The position numbers and the translations under genes are program-made. Source: Micromonospora rhizosphaerae (lineage in GTDB: Bacteria; Actinomycetota; Actinomycetes; Mycobacteriales; Micromonosporaceae). Taken from it: 64,000 nucleotides of DNA. The stretch lies in assembly GCF_900091465.1 (NCBI RefSeq), contig NZ_FMHV01000002.1:4588001-4652000 (forward strand), given 5' to 3'. The stretch's first letter is position 1, and every line of letters starts with the position of its first letter. Below, one piece after another: positions 12,748 through 21,817 of this stretch. The notes below the pieces were generated by a model. The model did no database searches, had not been told where the DNA came from, and saw nothing but the letters and a program-made list of their open reading frames with translations.

Positions 12748-12807
12748 TGGCTCAAGATAATGAGAAGCGCCCGGCCATGGCCGGGCGCTTCTCGTTATCT
12801 TGAGCCA
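12748..12807. repeat. 60-nt near-perfect palindrome made of two inverted TGGCTCA...GAGAA repeats
   Basis: Arms 12748-12777 and 12778-12807 are complementary over all 30 positions except one T/G pair (12761/12794), which would be a wobble pair in RNA. The outer part of each arm is the TGGCTCAAGATAAyGAGAAG repeat; the inner part is GCGCCCGGCCA. It could terminate transcription of the UvrA-like gene, but its outer arms match the repeats at 49.4 kb, which suggests fused ends of a mobile element. Confidence 0.8.
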
Positions 12808-12988
12808 ACTTCCGACTGGCAGGCGGGTGGGTTGACGGCGACCTGCATTACTAGATCGGCACGATCCTGGACTGCGAGGCGACCAGGGGCATCTGATCCG
12901 CTAGGGAGATGGCCGAGCGACCGGCGCGGCCGGCTGGCGGCGGTCGAAACCACGAGGGGTACCCCATGGTGGGCTCACCTCGTGGAGA

Positions 12989-14209
12989 ATGCGGCGGGTG
13001 CGACTTGATCTGGACAGCGTCGACTGGGCGTCGTTGACGCACGCGTACGGAAGTGCCGAGGACGTGCCTGGCCTCATTCGTGATCTGCGGTCATCCGACG
13101 CCGAGGTCCGTGGCGCGGCAATGTACGAGCTGTACGGCAACATTTACCACCAGGGCACCCGCTACGAGGCCAGCGCATACGCGGTTCCGTTCCTGCTGGA
13201 GCTGCTGGCCGACCCCGCCACGCCCGCCCGGCACGAAGTCATTCAGCTGCTCTCCTGCCTCGCTGTCGGTTACACGCCTTACGACATACCCGCCAGCGGC
13301 TTCCCCATCGCCGAAATCCGCAACGACGTGGCCCAAGTCCCCGAGGAGACCTGGCGCCGCTGGTCGCAAGCGATGAAGGATTGGTGCGAGGTCGTTAGAA
13401 CAGGGCAGAGGCAGCCGCTTCCGCTCACTAAGCCCGAGCGGCGCCTGTTCGAGACCCGGCACGCGCTCGCCGCGTACGATGCCGTCCGGGCCGGCGTCCC
13501 GCTGCTGTTGACATGCCTGGCTGACCCAGACGCCGAGGTGGTCGGGGAGGCGATCCATGCCTTGGCCTGGTTTTCGGAGGAGATGACGTCGATCCGCCCC
13601 CGCCTGCTCGAAATCGCCTCCGACGACCAGCGCCCGGCGCAGATAGTGGGAGCGGCGCTGATCGCGTTAGGACTGGTCGGCGGTGCGTTGACGCAGCCTG
13701 TAGCGGACCTGCTCGACAGGAACCTTGCAGGTACAGATCCCGACTTGAGATGGGCGGCTGCTGTGGCGTGGGCGCAGCTGGCCGGTGAAGAGGTGCCGGA
13801 CTCGGCAATAGCCGAGCTACGCGGACGGGCGGCCATTCGCCAACAGGACACCGGGCAGACAATCTGGTTTGCGAGCCCCAGCTACGTGGCACTCGAAGTG
13901 CTCGACGCCTTCGCCGCACCGGTGGCCGGGGAGGTACGGTCGGACCTCGTTGCGGCGGTGCTCGCCGAGCAACCCACGTCGAACTGGCACAACCATTTCA
14001 ACGTGGTGCTGGGGTGCGCGTTTCCGCAGATGGAATCGGATCACGGCCGCGGCTTCGAGGAACTGACGGCGGCACAGCGGGCGGTGGTCGCCTGGCTCAT
14101 CGATAACCCGCATGTGTTCGGCTCTTCGGGGCCTCAAGGCCCGCTCCGCCAACACGGCCTGCCGACGACTCACGAGGCGCTACGCGCTTACGCCGGCCTG
14201 GATGGGTAG
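12989..14209 (+). CDS. HEAT-repeat protein
   Basis: 406 residues, rich in Leu/Ala amphipathic helix pairs ([54 protein letters not shown]), the pattern of HEAT-like repeats used for protein binding. No catalytic motif is seen. The ATG at 12989 has GTGGAG upstream. The protein resembles actinomycete HEAT-repeat proteins of unknown function. It is the first gene inside the repeat-bounded block and overlaps the end of the CoaD relic on the other strand. Confidence 0.75.
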   Translation: MRRVRLDLDSVDWASLTHAYGSAEDVPGLIRDLRSSDAEVRGAAMYELYGNIYHQGTRYEASAYAVPFLLELLADPATPARHEVIQLLSCLAVGYTPYDIPASGFPIAEIRNDVAQVPEETWRRWSQAMKDWCEVVRTGQRQPLPLTKPERRLFETRHALAAYDAVRAGVPLLLTCLADPDAEVVGEAIHALAWFSEEMTSIRPRLLEIASDDQRPAQIVGAALIALGLVGGALTQPVADLLDRNLAGTDPDLRWAAAVAWAQLAGEEVPDSAIAELRGRAAIRQQDTGQTIWFASPSYVALEVLDAFAAPVAGEVRSDLVAAVLAEQPTSNWHNHFNVVLGCAFPQMESDHGRGFEELTAAQRAVVAWLIDNPHVFGSSGPQGPLRQHGLPTTHEALRAYAGLDG

Positions 14210-14499
14210 CAAATACAGTGGATTGGCTGGACAGCGGATTGCAGGATGGTCTTGGTGCGCTTCACCCCTCGCCTCGTGACGTCCTTCCGCGTGCTGGCGA
14301 ACTCCCCTCGGAGCCTCAGCCAGGCGTCCAGGTCCGCGGCCGTGGCGGCCGCTCGCTCCTCTTCGTCGGTGCCCGGATGCTTGATGCTGTTGACCGCGAC
14401 GAGCACGACCACTTCGTCGAAGGGGTCGCGTGCCCGGTTCACCACATTCAAATGCCCGGGAGTGAAGGGATCAAAGCTGCCGGGGTAGACGGCTCGCAC
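14188..14499 (-). pseudogene. coaD: Truncated phosphopantetheine adenylyltransferase (CoaD) relic
   Basis: From the GTG at 14499 the product begins with [20 protein letters not shown], the nucleotide-binding start of CoaD with its TxGH motif, followed by [23 protein letters not shown]. After about 55 residues similarity ends and the frame drifts to a stop at 14188, giving about 103 residues against the usual ~160. The SxTxR region of the active site is missing. I read it as a decayed extra copy; the essential coaD should lie elsewhere. Confidence 0.65.
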
Positions 14500-14673
14500 G
14501 CGTAGCGTCGGCCCCGGCCACCGTCGATCGGCTACGCCGCGCCGGCGCTTCTGCACAAGCCTCGATGAGGTCTCGAATCCTCTTGACGCTCCCATCGCTT
14601 CGCGTCAAGGCAAGAGTTCGCGCGGCAGGATCTGACGGCCGACCAGCGTGCTGTCGAGTCAACGGGAACGCGC

Positions 14674-16566
14674 TCATTTACGGGTCGCTGGTGCCTCGCG
14701 GCCGAGGCGGGCCCGGGCTCGGGCGATACGAATGGCGGCGGTCAAGGTCGTGATGTCGTAGGCGCCGTAGTGGCGGCGGCCGTTGATGAAGAACGTCGGG
14801 GTGCCGGACACTCCGCTGTTGTCGGCCGAGTCGATGTCGCTTTCGATGCGGCCGGAGTGTGCCTGGCTTATCAGATCGTCGTAGAAGCGTTTCTGATCCA
14901 GACCGAGGACGCCGGCGTATTTGACGAGATCAGTGATGTTCAGCTTGTCCTGGTGGTCGAGCAGCAGGTCGTGCATCTGCCAGAACTTGCCCTGATCGGC
15001 CGCTGCTTCGGCGGCCTCGGCTGCTAGCCGGGCTTGCGGGTGTACGTCTGACAGAGGCAGGTGACGCCATACGAAACGCAGGTCGGCGTGGCCCAGCAAC
15101 TGCCGGACGACTGGCTCGGCCTTCCCGCAGTACGGGCACTGGAAGTCGCCGTACTGCACCAGCGTTACCGACGCACCGGCTGGGCCGCGGACGTGGTCCT
15201 GCTTCTCGTCGACGTCTGGGATGAGGTCGATCAGCTCCGTCATGTCGCCGAAGAGCGCCCGGGTGCGCTTGTCCTTGGGCAGCATGTTGGTGAGGCGGAA
15301 CGCGGTCCAGGTCAGCGCTGAGGATACGATCGCGGCGCTGAGCACCCCGACTTTGGCCTCGGCCAGTTGGTCGCCGGTGAAGGCCAGGCTGGCGATCAGC
15401 AGCGACACCGTGAAGCTGACACCGGCGATCGTGCCGCTGCCGAGCACGCCCGCCCAGCCCACGGCCGGACGGATTCGGCCGTGTGAGATCCAGGTGAGCC
15501 CGGCCGAGGTGCCGACCACGGCGAGCGGCTTGCCGACGACATACCCGAGCAGCACGCCCCAGGTGACAGGCGACGCGAACGCCTGGGCCAGGAACGGACC
15601 GTCGATGCTGATGCCAGCGTTGGCCAGGCCGAACAGCGGCACGATGACGTAGCTGGACCAAGGGTGGTAGATGCGCTGAAGGCGGTCGTTGGGCGATAGC
15701 GTATTCGCGAGGCCGATCGAAGCCGTACGCGCGAGCTTGGGCGTCGGCTGCTCACGGAACGACCGGAACAGCCCGCTGACCTGCTCGAGCTCAGCTCGGC
15801 CGGGAGAGTAGGCGAACGCGGTCAACCCGATGGCCAGTCCGGCCACCACCGGGTCGACTCCGCTGACCAGCAGCGCGCCCCACATCACGATGGCGACCGG
15901 CACGTACGCCGAGCCACGTCGGACGCCGGCTGCGCCGATGGCCAGCATGACCGCGAACGCCGCTACGGCCACCACGATGGGTTTAATCTTGATGTCGTCG
16001 CTGTAGACCAGGGCGATGACGATGAGTGCGATCAAGTCGTCGACCACGAACACGGTGAGCAGGAAGATCCGCACCCGGTCGGGCACGCCCCGGCCGAGCA
16101 GTGCCAGCAGGCCCAACGCGAGGGCGGTGTCGGTCGACATAGCCACGCCCCAGCCATGCGCGCCCGGCCCGCCGTGGTTGATCACCAGGAAGATCAGCGC
16201 CGGGATCAGCATGCCGATCACGCCGGCCACGCTGGGCAGCACGAAACGTCGCCGGTCGCGTAGGTCGCCGAGGTCGAACTCGCGCCGCGCCTCAAGGCCG
16301 ACGACCAGGAAGAACAACGTCATCAAGCCGCTGTTGATCCAGGTGTGCAGGTCGCGGGAGAGCTCGAGGTGCCCGAGGCGCAGGGACAGTTGGGTGCGCC
16401 AGACGGCTTCGTAGGAGCCGAGGTCGATGTTGGCCCAGAGCAGTGCGGCGACGATGGCGGCCACGAGCACGCCGGCGCTGCCGGACTCAGTTCGCAGAAA
16501 GGCTCGCAGCGGTGCCGCTAGATTCCGCCTCCAGATCGTCCGGCCGCTCATCTTGGTTTCGGTCAC
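14674..16566 (-). CDS. nhaA: Na+/H+ antiporter NhaA fused to a DsbA/thioredoxin-like domain
   Basis: 630 residues. Residues 1 to about 425 form a multi-helix NhaA antiporter; the paired transport aspartates lie in VFVVDDLIALIVIAL, and LMTLFFLVVGLEARRE and MSTDTALALGLLALLG are classical NhaA segments. From about 440 a soluble DsbA-like domain follows with the CxxC motif CPYC (YGDFQCPYCGKAEP) and the cis-Pro loop GVSGTPTFFINGR. The architecture exchanges Na+ for H+ and may couple the antiporter to thiol redox state; such fusions are known in actinobacteria and some proteobacteria. The gene is monocistronic and followed by the CoaD relic. Confidence 0.93.
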   Translation of the reverse strand: MTETKMSGRTIWRRNLAAPLRAFLRTESGSAGVLVAAIVAALLWANIDLGSYEAVWRTQLSLRLGHLELSRDLHTWINSGLMTLFFLVVGLEARREFDLGDLRDRRRFVLPSVAGVIGMLIPALIFLVINHGGPGAHGWGVAMSTDTALALGLLALLGRGVPDRVRIFLLTVFVVDDLIALIVIALVYSDDIKIKPIVVAVAAFAVMLAIGAAGVRRGSAYVPVAIVMWGALLVSGVDPVVAGLAIGLTAFAYSPGRAELEQVSGLFRSFREQPTPKLARTASIGLANTLSPNDRLQRIYHPWSSYVIVPLFGLANAGISIDGPFLAQAFASPVTWGVLLGYVVGKPLAVVGTSAGLTWISHGRIRPAVGWAGVLGSGTIAGVSFTVSLLIASLAFTGDQLAEAKVGVLSAAIVSSALTWTAFRLTNMLPKDKRTRALFGDMTELIDLIPDVDEKQDHVRGPAGASVTLVQYGDFQCPYCGKAEPVVRQLLGHADLRFVWRHLPLSDVHPQARLAAEAAEAAADQGKFWQMHDLLLDHQDKLNITDLVKYAGVLGLDQKRFYDDLISQAHSGRIESDIDSADNSGVSGTPTFFINGRRHYGAYDITTLTAAIRIARARARLGREAPATRK

Positions 16567-16610
16567 ACGTCACCTTCCGACGCGCTGGTCGGGCCAGCAG
16601 GGATAGCTAT

Positions 16611-17423
16611 TGTCTGGTCCGACCGACTTACGAGCACCTCGGTCTCAACATGGTCGCCGAGTTCGACAGCCAGCTCGTCAAGGTCACCATCGCCGAGGTT
16701 CTGCGACGCGAACTTGCTACCGAACGAGTCCGGCCCGAATGGGCCGCATTCGGTACCAGCACCGATCCTTACCAGCGCGCCGAGGGTCGCTACCCGCTGC
16801 TGCCACCGATCATCGACGCGTTGGCCGGCGCCCGCATCTCATTCTCGATCCGCACCAAGGAATCCGTGATCCGCCGCAACCTGGATCAGCTCGCTGTCGC
16901 AACTCAGCGTGCCAACGTCGAGCTCCTCATGTCCATCGCCTTCCTCGACGAGGCACTTCAACGCTTGCTCGTCGAACCCGGCGCACCGTCCACCGTGGCC
17001 CGGCTGATCACACTGTGCGCCATGCGCGACGCCGGCCTCGCCCACACCGTTCCTCGCGCCGATCCCGCCCGAACTGGCCGATCCCGCCCGAACTGACAGA
17101 CAGCACCGAGCGAGATCGACGAGTTGATCGACACTCTGGCCGACGCAGGGGTAGGCAACATTCTCCCGACATGACTGTATCTGATGCGCGGCGTCGAAGA
17201 CCTGTTCCTCGCCTGGCTGCGCCGCCAGGATCCCGAACTGCTCTCCACGTCCGCCGACCCCTACCCGCACGGCTCGCGCACGCCCCGTCATTACCGCGAC
17301 CTCGTCCGGGCCCGGATGAACCAGGCGTTGCAGCGCCACCGGCTGCCGATCACTGTCGCAGCCTGGGCGGAACGACCACCGCTTGTTGCTCCGGCCGTGA
17401 TCGCCGGGCAGCAAGCGGCCTGA
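16611..17423 (+). pseudogene. Decayed Rv2578c-type radical SAM protein
   Basis: Pieces in different frames match one actinobacterial radical SAM family. The piece ending at 17096 contains SYC, VKVTIAEVLRRELA, GTSTDPYQRAEGRYPLLP and FLDEALQRLL. Then LIDTLADAGVGNILPT is followed by an in-frame TGA, and MRGVEDLFLAWLRRQDPEL continues to 17423. The first two cysteines of the CxxxCxxC cluster are absent, and there is a frameshift near 17090 plus the nonsense codon, so the gene is dead. Its 5' end is cut close to the NhaA gene. Confidence 0.72.
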
Positions 17424-17425
17424 TT

Positions 17426-17854
17426 TCAGCGCGGCCCGACGAACTCGGTCCGCACGCTCCATGCGAACTGAATCAGCAGCGTCACCGGGGACTTCCCGGC
17501 AATGTCATGCATCACCTTCAAGTCGTCGGGGTCAGGTTCTTCGCTCAGCGTGATAGTGCGCTGCAGGTAACGCTCTGCGCCTTCCTGCTCGGGTTCGTGG
17601 TAGTCGATCTCGACGGTGATGTCACCGGCGGTGTCGTACTTATAGTCGACATACTGCCGCAGCGTCTGAGCAGTGCACGACGCGAGCGCCATCAACAGGT
17701 ACTCCGTCGGCGTCGGGCCTTCGCCGCGTGCGCCGTTGTGCGGTTCATCGGCGACGAACGTGAAGCCGCGGGTGATCATGTCCGTGCGCCGGCGCTCAGT
17801 GGCCGGAAGGACAGCTCGGGCGGATGCGACGACACGATCATGATCGGTTTCCAT
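17426..17854 (-). CDS. OsmC-family protein lacking the second redox cysteine
   Basis: 142 residues of the OsmC/Ohr fold, with PTPTEYLLMALASCTAQTLRQY carrying the first conserved cysteine. The second cysteine of peroxidatic OsmC/Ohr proteins, usually in a KCPVH context, is replaced here by KSPVT. A standard two-cysteine peroxidase cycle is therefore unlikely, and a YhfA-like binding or one-cysteine role is possible. Expressed leftwards; the stop is only 2 bp from the end of the radical SAM relic. Confidence 0.85.
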   Translation of the reverse strand: METDHDRVVASARAVLPATERRRTDMITRGFTFVADEPHNGARGEGPTPTEYLLMALASCTAQTLRQYVDYKYDTAGDITVEIDYHEPEQEGAERYLQRTITLSEEPDPDDLKVMHDIAGKSPVTLLIQFAWSVRTEFVGPR

Positions 17855-18249
17855 CAGCCGCGCCTTCCTGTAGATCCTGGTAGTGACGGTCCAGGTACGC
17901 GGATCCAGCAGCAGCCGAGCCGCAGTCTGAGCGGGGGGCTGTGGCCGGGCGTATCACCCGGTGACCGAGTACCTCCGCAGGCTAGCCTTCGCGGACCGAA
18001 TAGTCCAGTTGATCGCTCGTTGCCAGAACCGCTCGGCCCTCGTGAACCATCACCTCGGTGTTTTAAGCTGCACTGATAGGCGGTTAGGACCAAGACGTCC
18101 CCAGCTGAACTCGCTCAACGCCAAACCCCGAGTTGGACTCATCAGTCCGTTAAGGCTAGGATTTGCCGTCGTTCACGCATCAGGGCGGCGATCGTCGTCG
18201 CCTCCCGCAACTCGGGCGGACTCAGATCCGGACAACGTGAGAAACATCG
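17855..18249. other. 395-bp gap with no recognisable gene
   Basis: Both strands were read. It holds the upstream region of the OsmC gene and short broken frames without family signatures. It separates OsmC from the Ada relic. Confidence 0.5.
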
Positions 18250-18387
18250 ATGCTCAGTGATCCGCAGTCGCAGTACGAGGCGATCCAACGACGCGAGGAA
18301 CGACTCGATGGCAGCTTTCTCACCGCGGTGAAGACGACCGGCACCTACTGTCGGCCATCGTGTCGCGCCAAGACCCCGGGGAAGTGA
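18250..18387 (+). pseudogene. ada: N-terminal fragment of Ada (methylphosphotriester-sensing domain)
   Basis: A 45-codon frame from ATG 18250 to TGA 18387 reads [20 protein letters not shown], then [20 protein letters not shown]. This is the start of the Ada/AlkA zinc domain that repairs methylphosphotriesters. Only the first two of four zinc cysteines (YCRPSC) remain; the rest and the AraC or glycosylase domains are gone. The fragment ends 37 bp before the first MDR gene, marking a recombination junction. Confidence 0.75.
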
Positions 18388-18424
18388 AGTGCCGTGTCTG
18401 CGACTGATACAGAGAGGCGTCCAA

Positions 18425-19342
18425 ATGAAAGCGATTGTTGTGACGGATGAGGCCGCAGGAACTGCCGGGATGAGGCTGGCGGAGCGACCGGAGCCGCAGG
18501 CGACGGGGAACGACGTCCTCGTTGAGGTACATGCGTCGGGATTCACCCCGGGCGAGCTGACGTGGCCCGGGACCTGGACCGATCGCCTCGGGCGGGACCG
18601 CACGCCGTCGATCCCCGGCCATGAGGTGGCTGGCGTGGTCAGCGCGCTCGGCTATGGCACGAGGGGTCTGTCGGTGGGACAGCGGGTGTTCGGCCTCGCG
18701 GACTGGAGTCGCGACGGCACCCTGGCCGAGTACGTGGCCATCGAGGCGCGCAACCTTGCGCCGCTGCCGGGCGATGTCGACTTCACGGTAGGGGCGAGCC
18801 TGCCGATCTCGGGCCTGACCGCATGGCAGGGACTGTTCGTGCACGGCCGTTTCCAGGCGGGGCAGAGCGTCCTCGTACATGGTGCGGCCGGTGGAGTCGG
18901 CTCGATGGCGACCCAGCTCGCCAAAGAGGCCGGCGCCTACGTCATCGGCACTGGACGTGCCGCCGACCGCCAGACCGTGCTCGACTTCGGCGCGCAGGAG
19001 TTCGTCGACCTCGGCAACGACGCCCTGGAAGACGTCGCCGGCGTCGATCTGGTTTTCGACGTGATCGGTGGCGACATCCAGAAGCGTTCTGCGGGCCTGG
19101 TCCGAGCCGGAGGAATGCTGGTGACCATTGCCGGCCCGCCCGAAGCACAGCCGGCGGACGGCCTGACGGTTGATTTCGTTGTCGAGGCCGATCGCGCGCA
19201 ACTGGGTGAGGTCGTCCAGCGGATCAGGGATGGTCGGCTGCGGACGAACATCGGCAACGTCGCGACCCTCGACGACGCCGTCGCCGCCTTCAACCCGACC
19301 GAGCGGATCAAGGGAAAGACGATCATCCGCGTTCGCTCGTAA
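18425..19342 (+). CDS. Medium-chain dehydrogenase/quinone oxidoreductase (MDR copy A)
   Basis: 305 residues of the NADPH:quinone oxidoreductase branch of the MDR family: GroES-like N-terminus (TPSIPGHEVAGVV, GLSVGQRVFG), nucleotide-binding motif HGAAGGVGSMATQLAK, and a C-terminal AxxxFNPTERIKGKTIIRVR. No structural-zinc cysteine cluster is seen, so it is likely zinc-independent. It is closely similar throughout to the gene at 20705, and its C-terminal part recurs as fragments at 20.5 and 29.0 kb. Substrates are probably quinones or enones under stress. The start at 18425 matches the paralogue's MKAIVVTD start. Confidence 0.9.
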   Translation: MKAIVVTDEAAGTAGMRLAERPEPQATGNDVLVEVHASGFTPGELTWPGTWTDRLGRDRTPSIPGHEVAGVVSALGYGTRGLSVGQRVFGLADWSRDGTLAEYVAIEARNLAPLPGDVDFTVGASLPISGLTAWQGLFVHGRFQAGQSVLVHGAAGGVGSMATQLAKEAGAYVIGTGRAADRQTVLDFGAQEFVDLGNDALEDVAGVDLVFDVIGGDIQKRSAGLVRAGGMLVTIAGPPEAQPADGLTVDFVVEADRAQLGEVVQRIRDGRLRTNIGNVATLDDAVAAFNPTERIKGKTIIRVRS

Positions 19343-19499
19343 GGACTCGGCACACCCAAGCACGAGAACGACCCCCGCAGGAGCGAGAAGTACGTCGATG
19401 GCTGGGCCTTCACCTCCCGTCGACGACATGCGGCTGGGCGAGTACGACTACCGCCACGACCGGGAGTGATCTGATGACCATCAACGAGGGCGCAACCCC

Positions 19500-19961
19500 A
19501 TGACCGACCCAACCGAGCCGACCCGCCACGCCTTCGAGTACCCCGACGAGGCCGGATACCCCGACGAGAAAGGCACCCTCAGCCAGGACCAGGCCGTCCT
19601 CATCGACGAGGTAATCGACGATCCCCACGCCCCCGCGTTCGACTTCCAAGTCGTCAACGACGAGAAACTCGGCATCTACGACGCCATCGTCGGGGACCGA
19701 GAGGTGGCCGGGCTGACCTACAACGTCGCCGGAGACGACCGACTCGTGCTGCTGGCCACCTCGGTGTTCCCCGAGTTCCGCAAACAGGGCATCGCCACCG
19801 AGCTGATCCGACGCGTCCTGGACGACGTGCGCGTGCAAGGCAAGCGGGTCACCATCATGTGCCCGATCGTGCGCACCTTCATCGAGCACAACCCCGAGTA
19901 CGCCGACCTCATCGACCCCGAGCACCCGGGAGTAACCCAGGGTCACACCCATTTGTCCTAA
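19500..19961 (+). CDS. YjdJ-like GNAT acetyltransferase (copy 1)
   Basis: 153 residues; the conserved core is GDREVAGLTYNVAGDDRLVLLATSV, RKQGIATELIRRVLDDVR and a C-terminal CPIVRTFIEHNPEYADLID. This is the compact acetyltransferase type of COG2388. An acidic N-terminal extension of about 45 residues precedes it. ATG 19500 was chosen because no earlier start has family support. It lies between MDR copy A and a second family member 35 bp downstream. The substrate is unknown. Confidence 0.82.
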   Translation: MTDPTEPTRHAFEYPDEAGYPDEKGTLSQDQAVLIDEVIDDPHAPAFDFQVVNDEKLGIYDAIVGDREVAGLTYNVAGDDRLVLLATSVFPEFRKQGIATELIRRVLDDVRVQGKRVTIMCPIVRTFIEHNPEYADLIDPEHPGVTQGHTHLS

Positions 19962-19996
19962 ACCCATCTATTAGCTCCGCGACAGAAAGTGTGACA

Positions 19997-20470
19997 ATGA
20001 CGGTCAATCTCGAGGCCGAGGCGGCCACCCGGGAAGAGAACAACGCGGCGCTCATCGCTGCTCTGAACGAGGCAAGTCTCAGCGAGGTGGAATCCAGCTG
20101 GGAGCTCGATGTCATCAACGACGCGGAGCGCGGCCGCTGGATCGCCGCCCTCGGCGCCGAAGCGATCGCCGAGCTTTCGTACCGGTTCGTGGGCGGCCGT
20201 GTCGTGCTGCTAACGACCTGGGTCGACCCCGCCTACCGACGCAATCGGGTGGCCACGGAGCTCGTCGCTCGCGTGCTGGACGAGATCCGCGAGAGCGGGA
20301 AGAAGATTACCGTCATCTGCCCGGTCGTGGGTGAGTTCATTGCCCGCAACCCGGAATACCTCGATCTCATCGACAAGGTTCATCCCGGTGCCGGCGCCTA
20401 CCCCCAGCACGAACCCGCGGGGGCCCAGGACAACGAGCAGCTCACCGCGTTCGAGCACGACATGACGTAG
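19997..20470 (+). CDS. YjdJ-like GNAT acetyltransferase (copy 2)
   Basis: 157 residues with the same core as copy 1: GAEAIAELSYRFVGGRVVLLTT, YRRNRVATELVARVLDEIRE, CPVVGEFIARNPEYLDLID. The acetyl-CoA loop is RRNRVAT instead of the usual Q/R-x-x-G-x-A/G, a departure that may weaken cofactor binding. The N-terminal extension differs from copy 1, so this is an old rather than recent duplication. It is followed by an MDR fragment. Confidence 0.82.
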   Translation: MTVNLEAEAATREENNAALIAALNEASLSEVESSWELDVINDAERGRWIAALGAEAIAELSYRFVGGRVVLLTTWVDPAYRRNRVATELVARVLDEIRESGKKITVICPVVGEFIARNPEYLDLIDKVHPGAGAYPQHEPAGAQDNEQLTAFEHDMT

Positions 20471-20496
20471 CCGTCCGGCGTTCAGACATGGTTCGA

Positions 20497-20629
20497 GCCG
20501 TCCAGCGGGTCCGGGATCGTCGGCTGCGGACGGACATCGGCAACGTCGCGGCCCTCGACGATGTCGTCGCCCGCCTTCAGCCCGACCGAAAGGGCTAAGG
20601 GCAAGAAGATCATCCGGGTTCGTCTGTAA
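20497..20629 (+). pseudogene. C-terminal fragment of an MDR gene
   Basis: The bases match the last ~130 bp of MDR copies A and B: VQRVRDRRLRTDIGNVAALDD, then a frame change and stop in the NPTER region, ending in KKIIRVRL before TAA at 20629. No N-terminal part precedes it. It lies 76 bp before MDR copy B and looks like the scar of unequal recombination between MDR copies. Confidence 0.8.
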
Positions 20630-20704
20630 GGACGCGGAGACAACGGAGACCCCGTTACGTCATAACGGGGGTAGACGAGGACTGTTACTGAGAGAGGTAG
20701 TCAG

Positions 20705-21649
20705 ATGAAAGCGATCGTGGTGACGGACCGGGCCGCGGGAACGGCGGGGATGACGCTGGTGGAGCGGCCCGCGCCGGACGCGGCGAGGCTCGCCAGTCTT
20801 GAGGGCGCGAACTACGGCGATGTCGTCGTTGAAGTTCATGCGTCGGGATTCACCGGGAATGAGCTGGAGTGGCCCTCGACCTGGATCGATCGCCTCGGCC
20901 GTGACCGGACGCCGTCGATCCCCGGCCACGAGGTGGCCGGTGTGGTCACCGCCCTCAGCTATGGCACGACCGGCCTGTCGGTGGGACAGCGGGTGTTCGG
21001 CCTTACGGACTGGACTCGCGACGGCACCCTCGCGGAGTATGTCGTCGTCGAGGCACGCAACCTCGCACCGCTGCCGGGCGACGTCGAGTTCACGGTGGGC
21101 GCTGGCGTCGCGATGGCGGGCCTGACCGCGTGGCAGGGGCTGTTCGATCACGGCCACCTCCTGGAGGGGCAGAGCGTCCTGGTGCACGGCGCGGCCGGCG
21201 CCGTCGGTTCGATGGCGACGCAGCTCGCCCGTCAGGCCGGCGCCTACGTCATCGGCACCGGACGTGCCAGCGGCCGGCAGACCGCAGTCGACTTCGGCGC
21301 GCACGAGTTCGTCGACCTCGACAACGACACCCTGGAAGACGTCGGCGGAGTCGATCTGGTCTTCGATGTCATCGGCGGCGACATCCAGAAGCGGTCCGCG
21401 GGTCTGGTTCGAGCCGGAGGAACGCTGGTGACCGTCACCGGGCCGCCCGAGGCGCGGCCCGCTGACGGCCCGGCGATCGACTTCGTTGTCGTGTCCGACC
21501 GCGCCCAGCTGGGTGAGATCGCCCGGCGGGTCCGGGACGGACGCGTGCGGACGAACATCGGCACCGTCGCCGCCCTCGACGACGCCGTCGCCGCCCTCAA
21601 CCCGACCGAGCGGACCAAGGGGAAGACAATCATCCGCGTTCGTCCATAA
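20705..21649 (+). CDS. Medium-chain dehydrogenase/quinone oxidoreductase (MDR copy B)
   Basis: 314 residues, closely similar to copy A along the whole length (TPSIPGHEVAGVV, HGAAGAVGSMATQLAR, VFDVIGGDIQKRSAGLVRAGG). It carries 9 extra residues near position 30 (ARLASLEGANYGD) that copy A lacks. ATG 20705 follows GAGAGAGG. Directly downstream, about 110 bp of non-coding DNA is shared with the region after the MDR relic at 29.0 kb. The function is a presumed NADPH-dependent quinone/enone reductase. Confidence 0.9.
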   Translation: MKAIVVTDRAAGTAGMTLVERPAPDAARLASLEGANYGDVVVEVHASGFTGNELEWPSTWIDRLGRDRTPSIPGHEVAGVVTALSYGTTGLSVGQRVFGLTDWTRDGTLAEYVVVEARNLAPLPGDVEFTVGAGVAMAGLTAWQGLFDHGHLLEGQSVLVHGAAGAVGSMATQLARQAGAYVIGTGRASGRQTAVDFGAHEFVDLDNDTLEDVGGVDLVFDVIGGDIQKRSAGLVRAGGTLVTVTGPPEARPADGPAIDFVVVSDRAQLGEIARRVRDGRVRTNIGTVAALDDAVAALNPTERTKGKTIIRVRP

Positions 21650-21775
21650 AGGACTTGGGGGCAGCAACCGGGCCCTCGTGGATCAGCGTCAGCTACGTGG
21701 TCAGGGTCGGACGACTCGTAGGGAACACCTCAGCGGACTGGTCAAGTGTCTGGTGCGCACCCACCCGACGCCTCC
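21650..21775 (+). repeat. Duplicated MDR downstream segment, copy 1
   Basis: After the MDR stop this stretch shares GTGGATCAGCGTCA, then CGTGG-CAGG and CGACTCGTA, then a GGACTGGTC motif in the same order and spacing with 29135-29255. The shared homology extends beyond the coding part, so a DNA segment was duplicated and not just a gene family. Confidence 0.65.
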
Positions 21776-21817
21776 AGAACTCCGGGGCGGTTCAGAACAA
21801 GAGAAAGACACATATCG

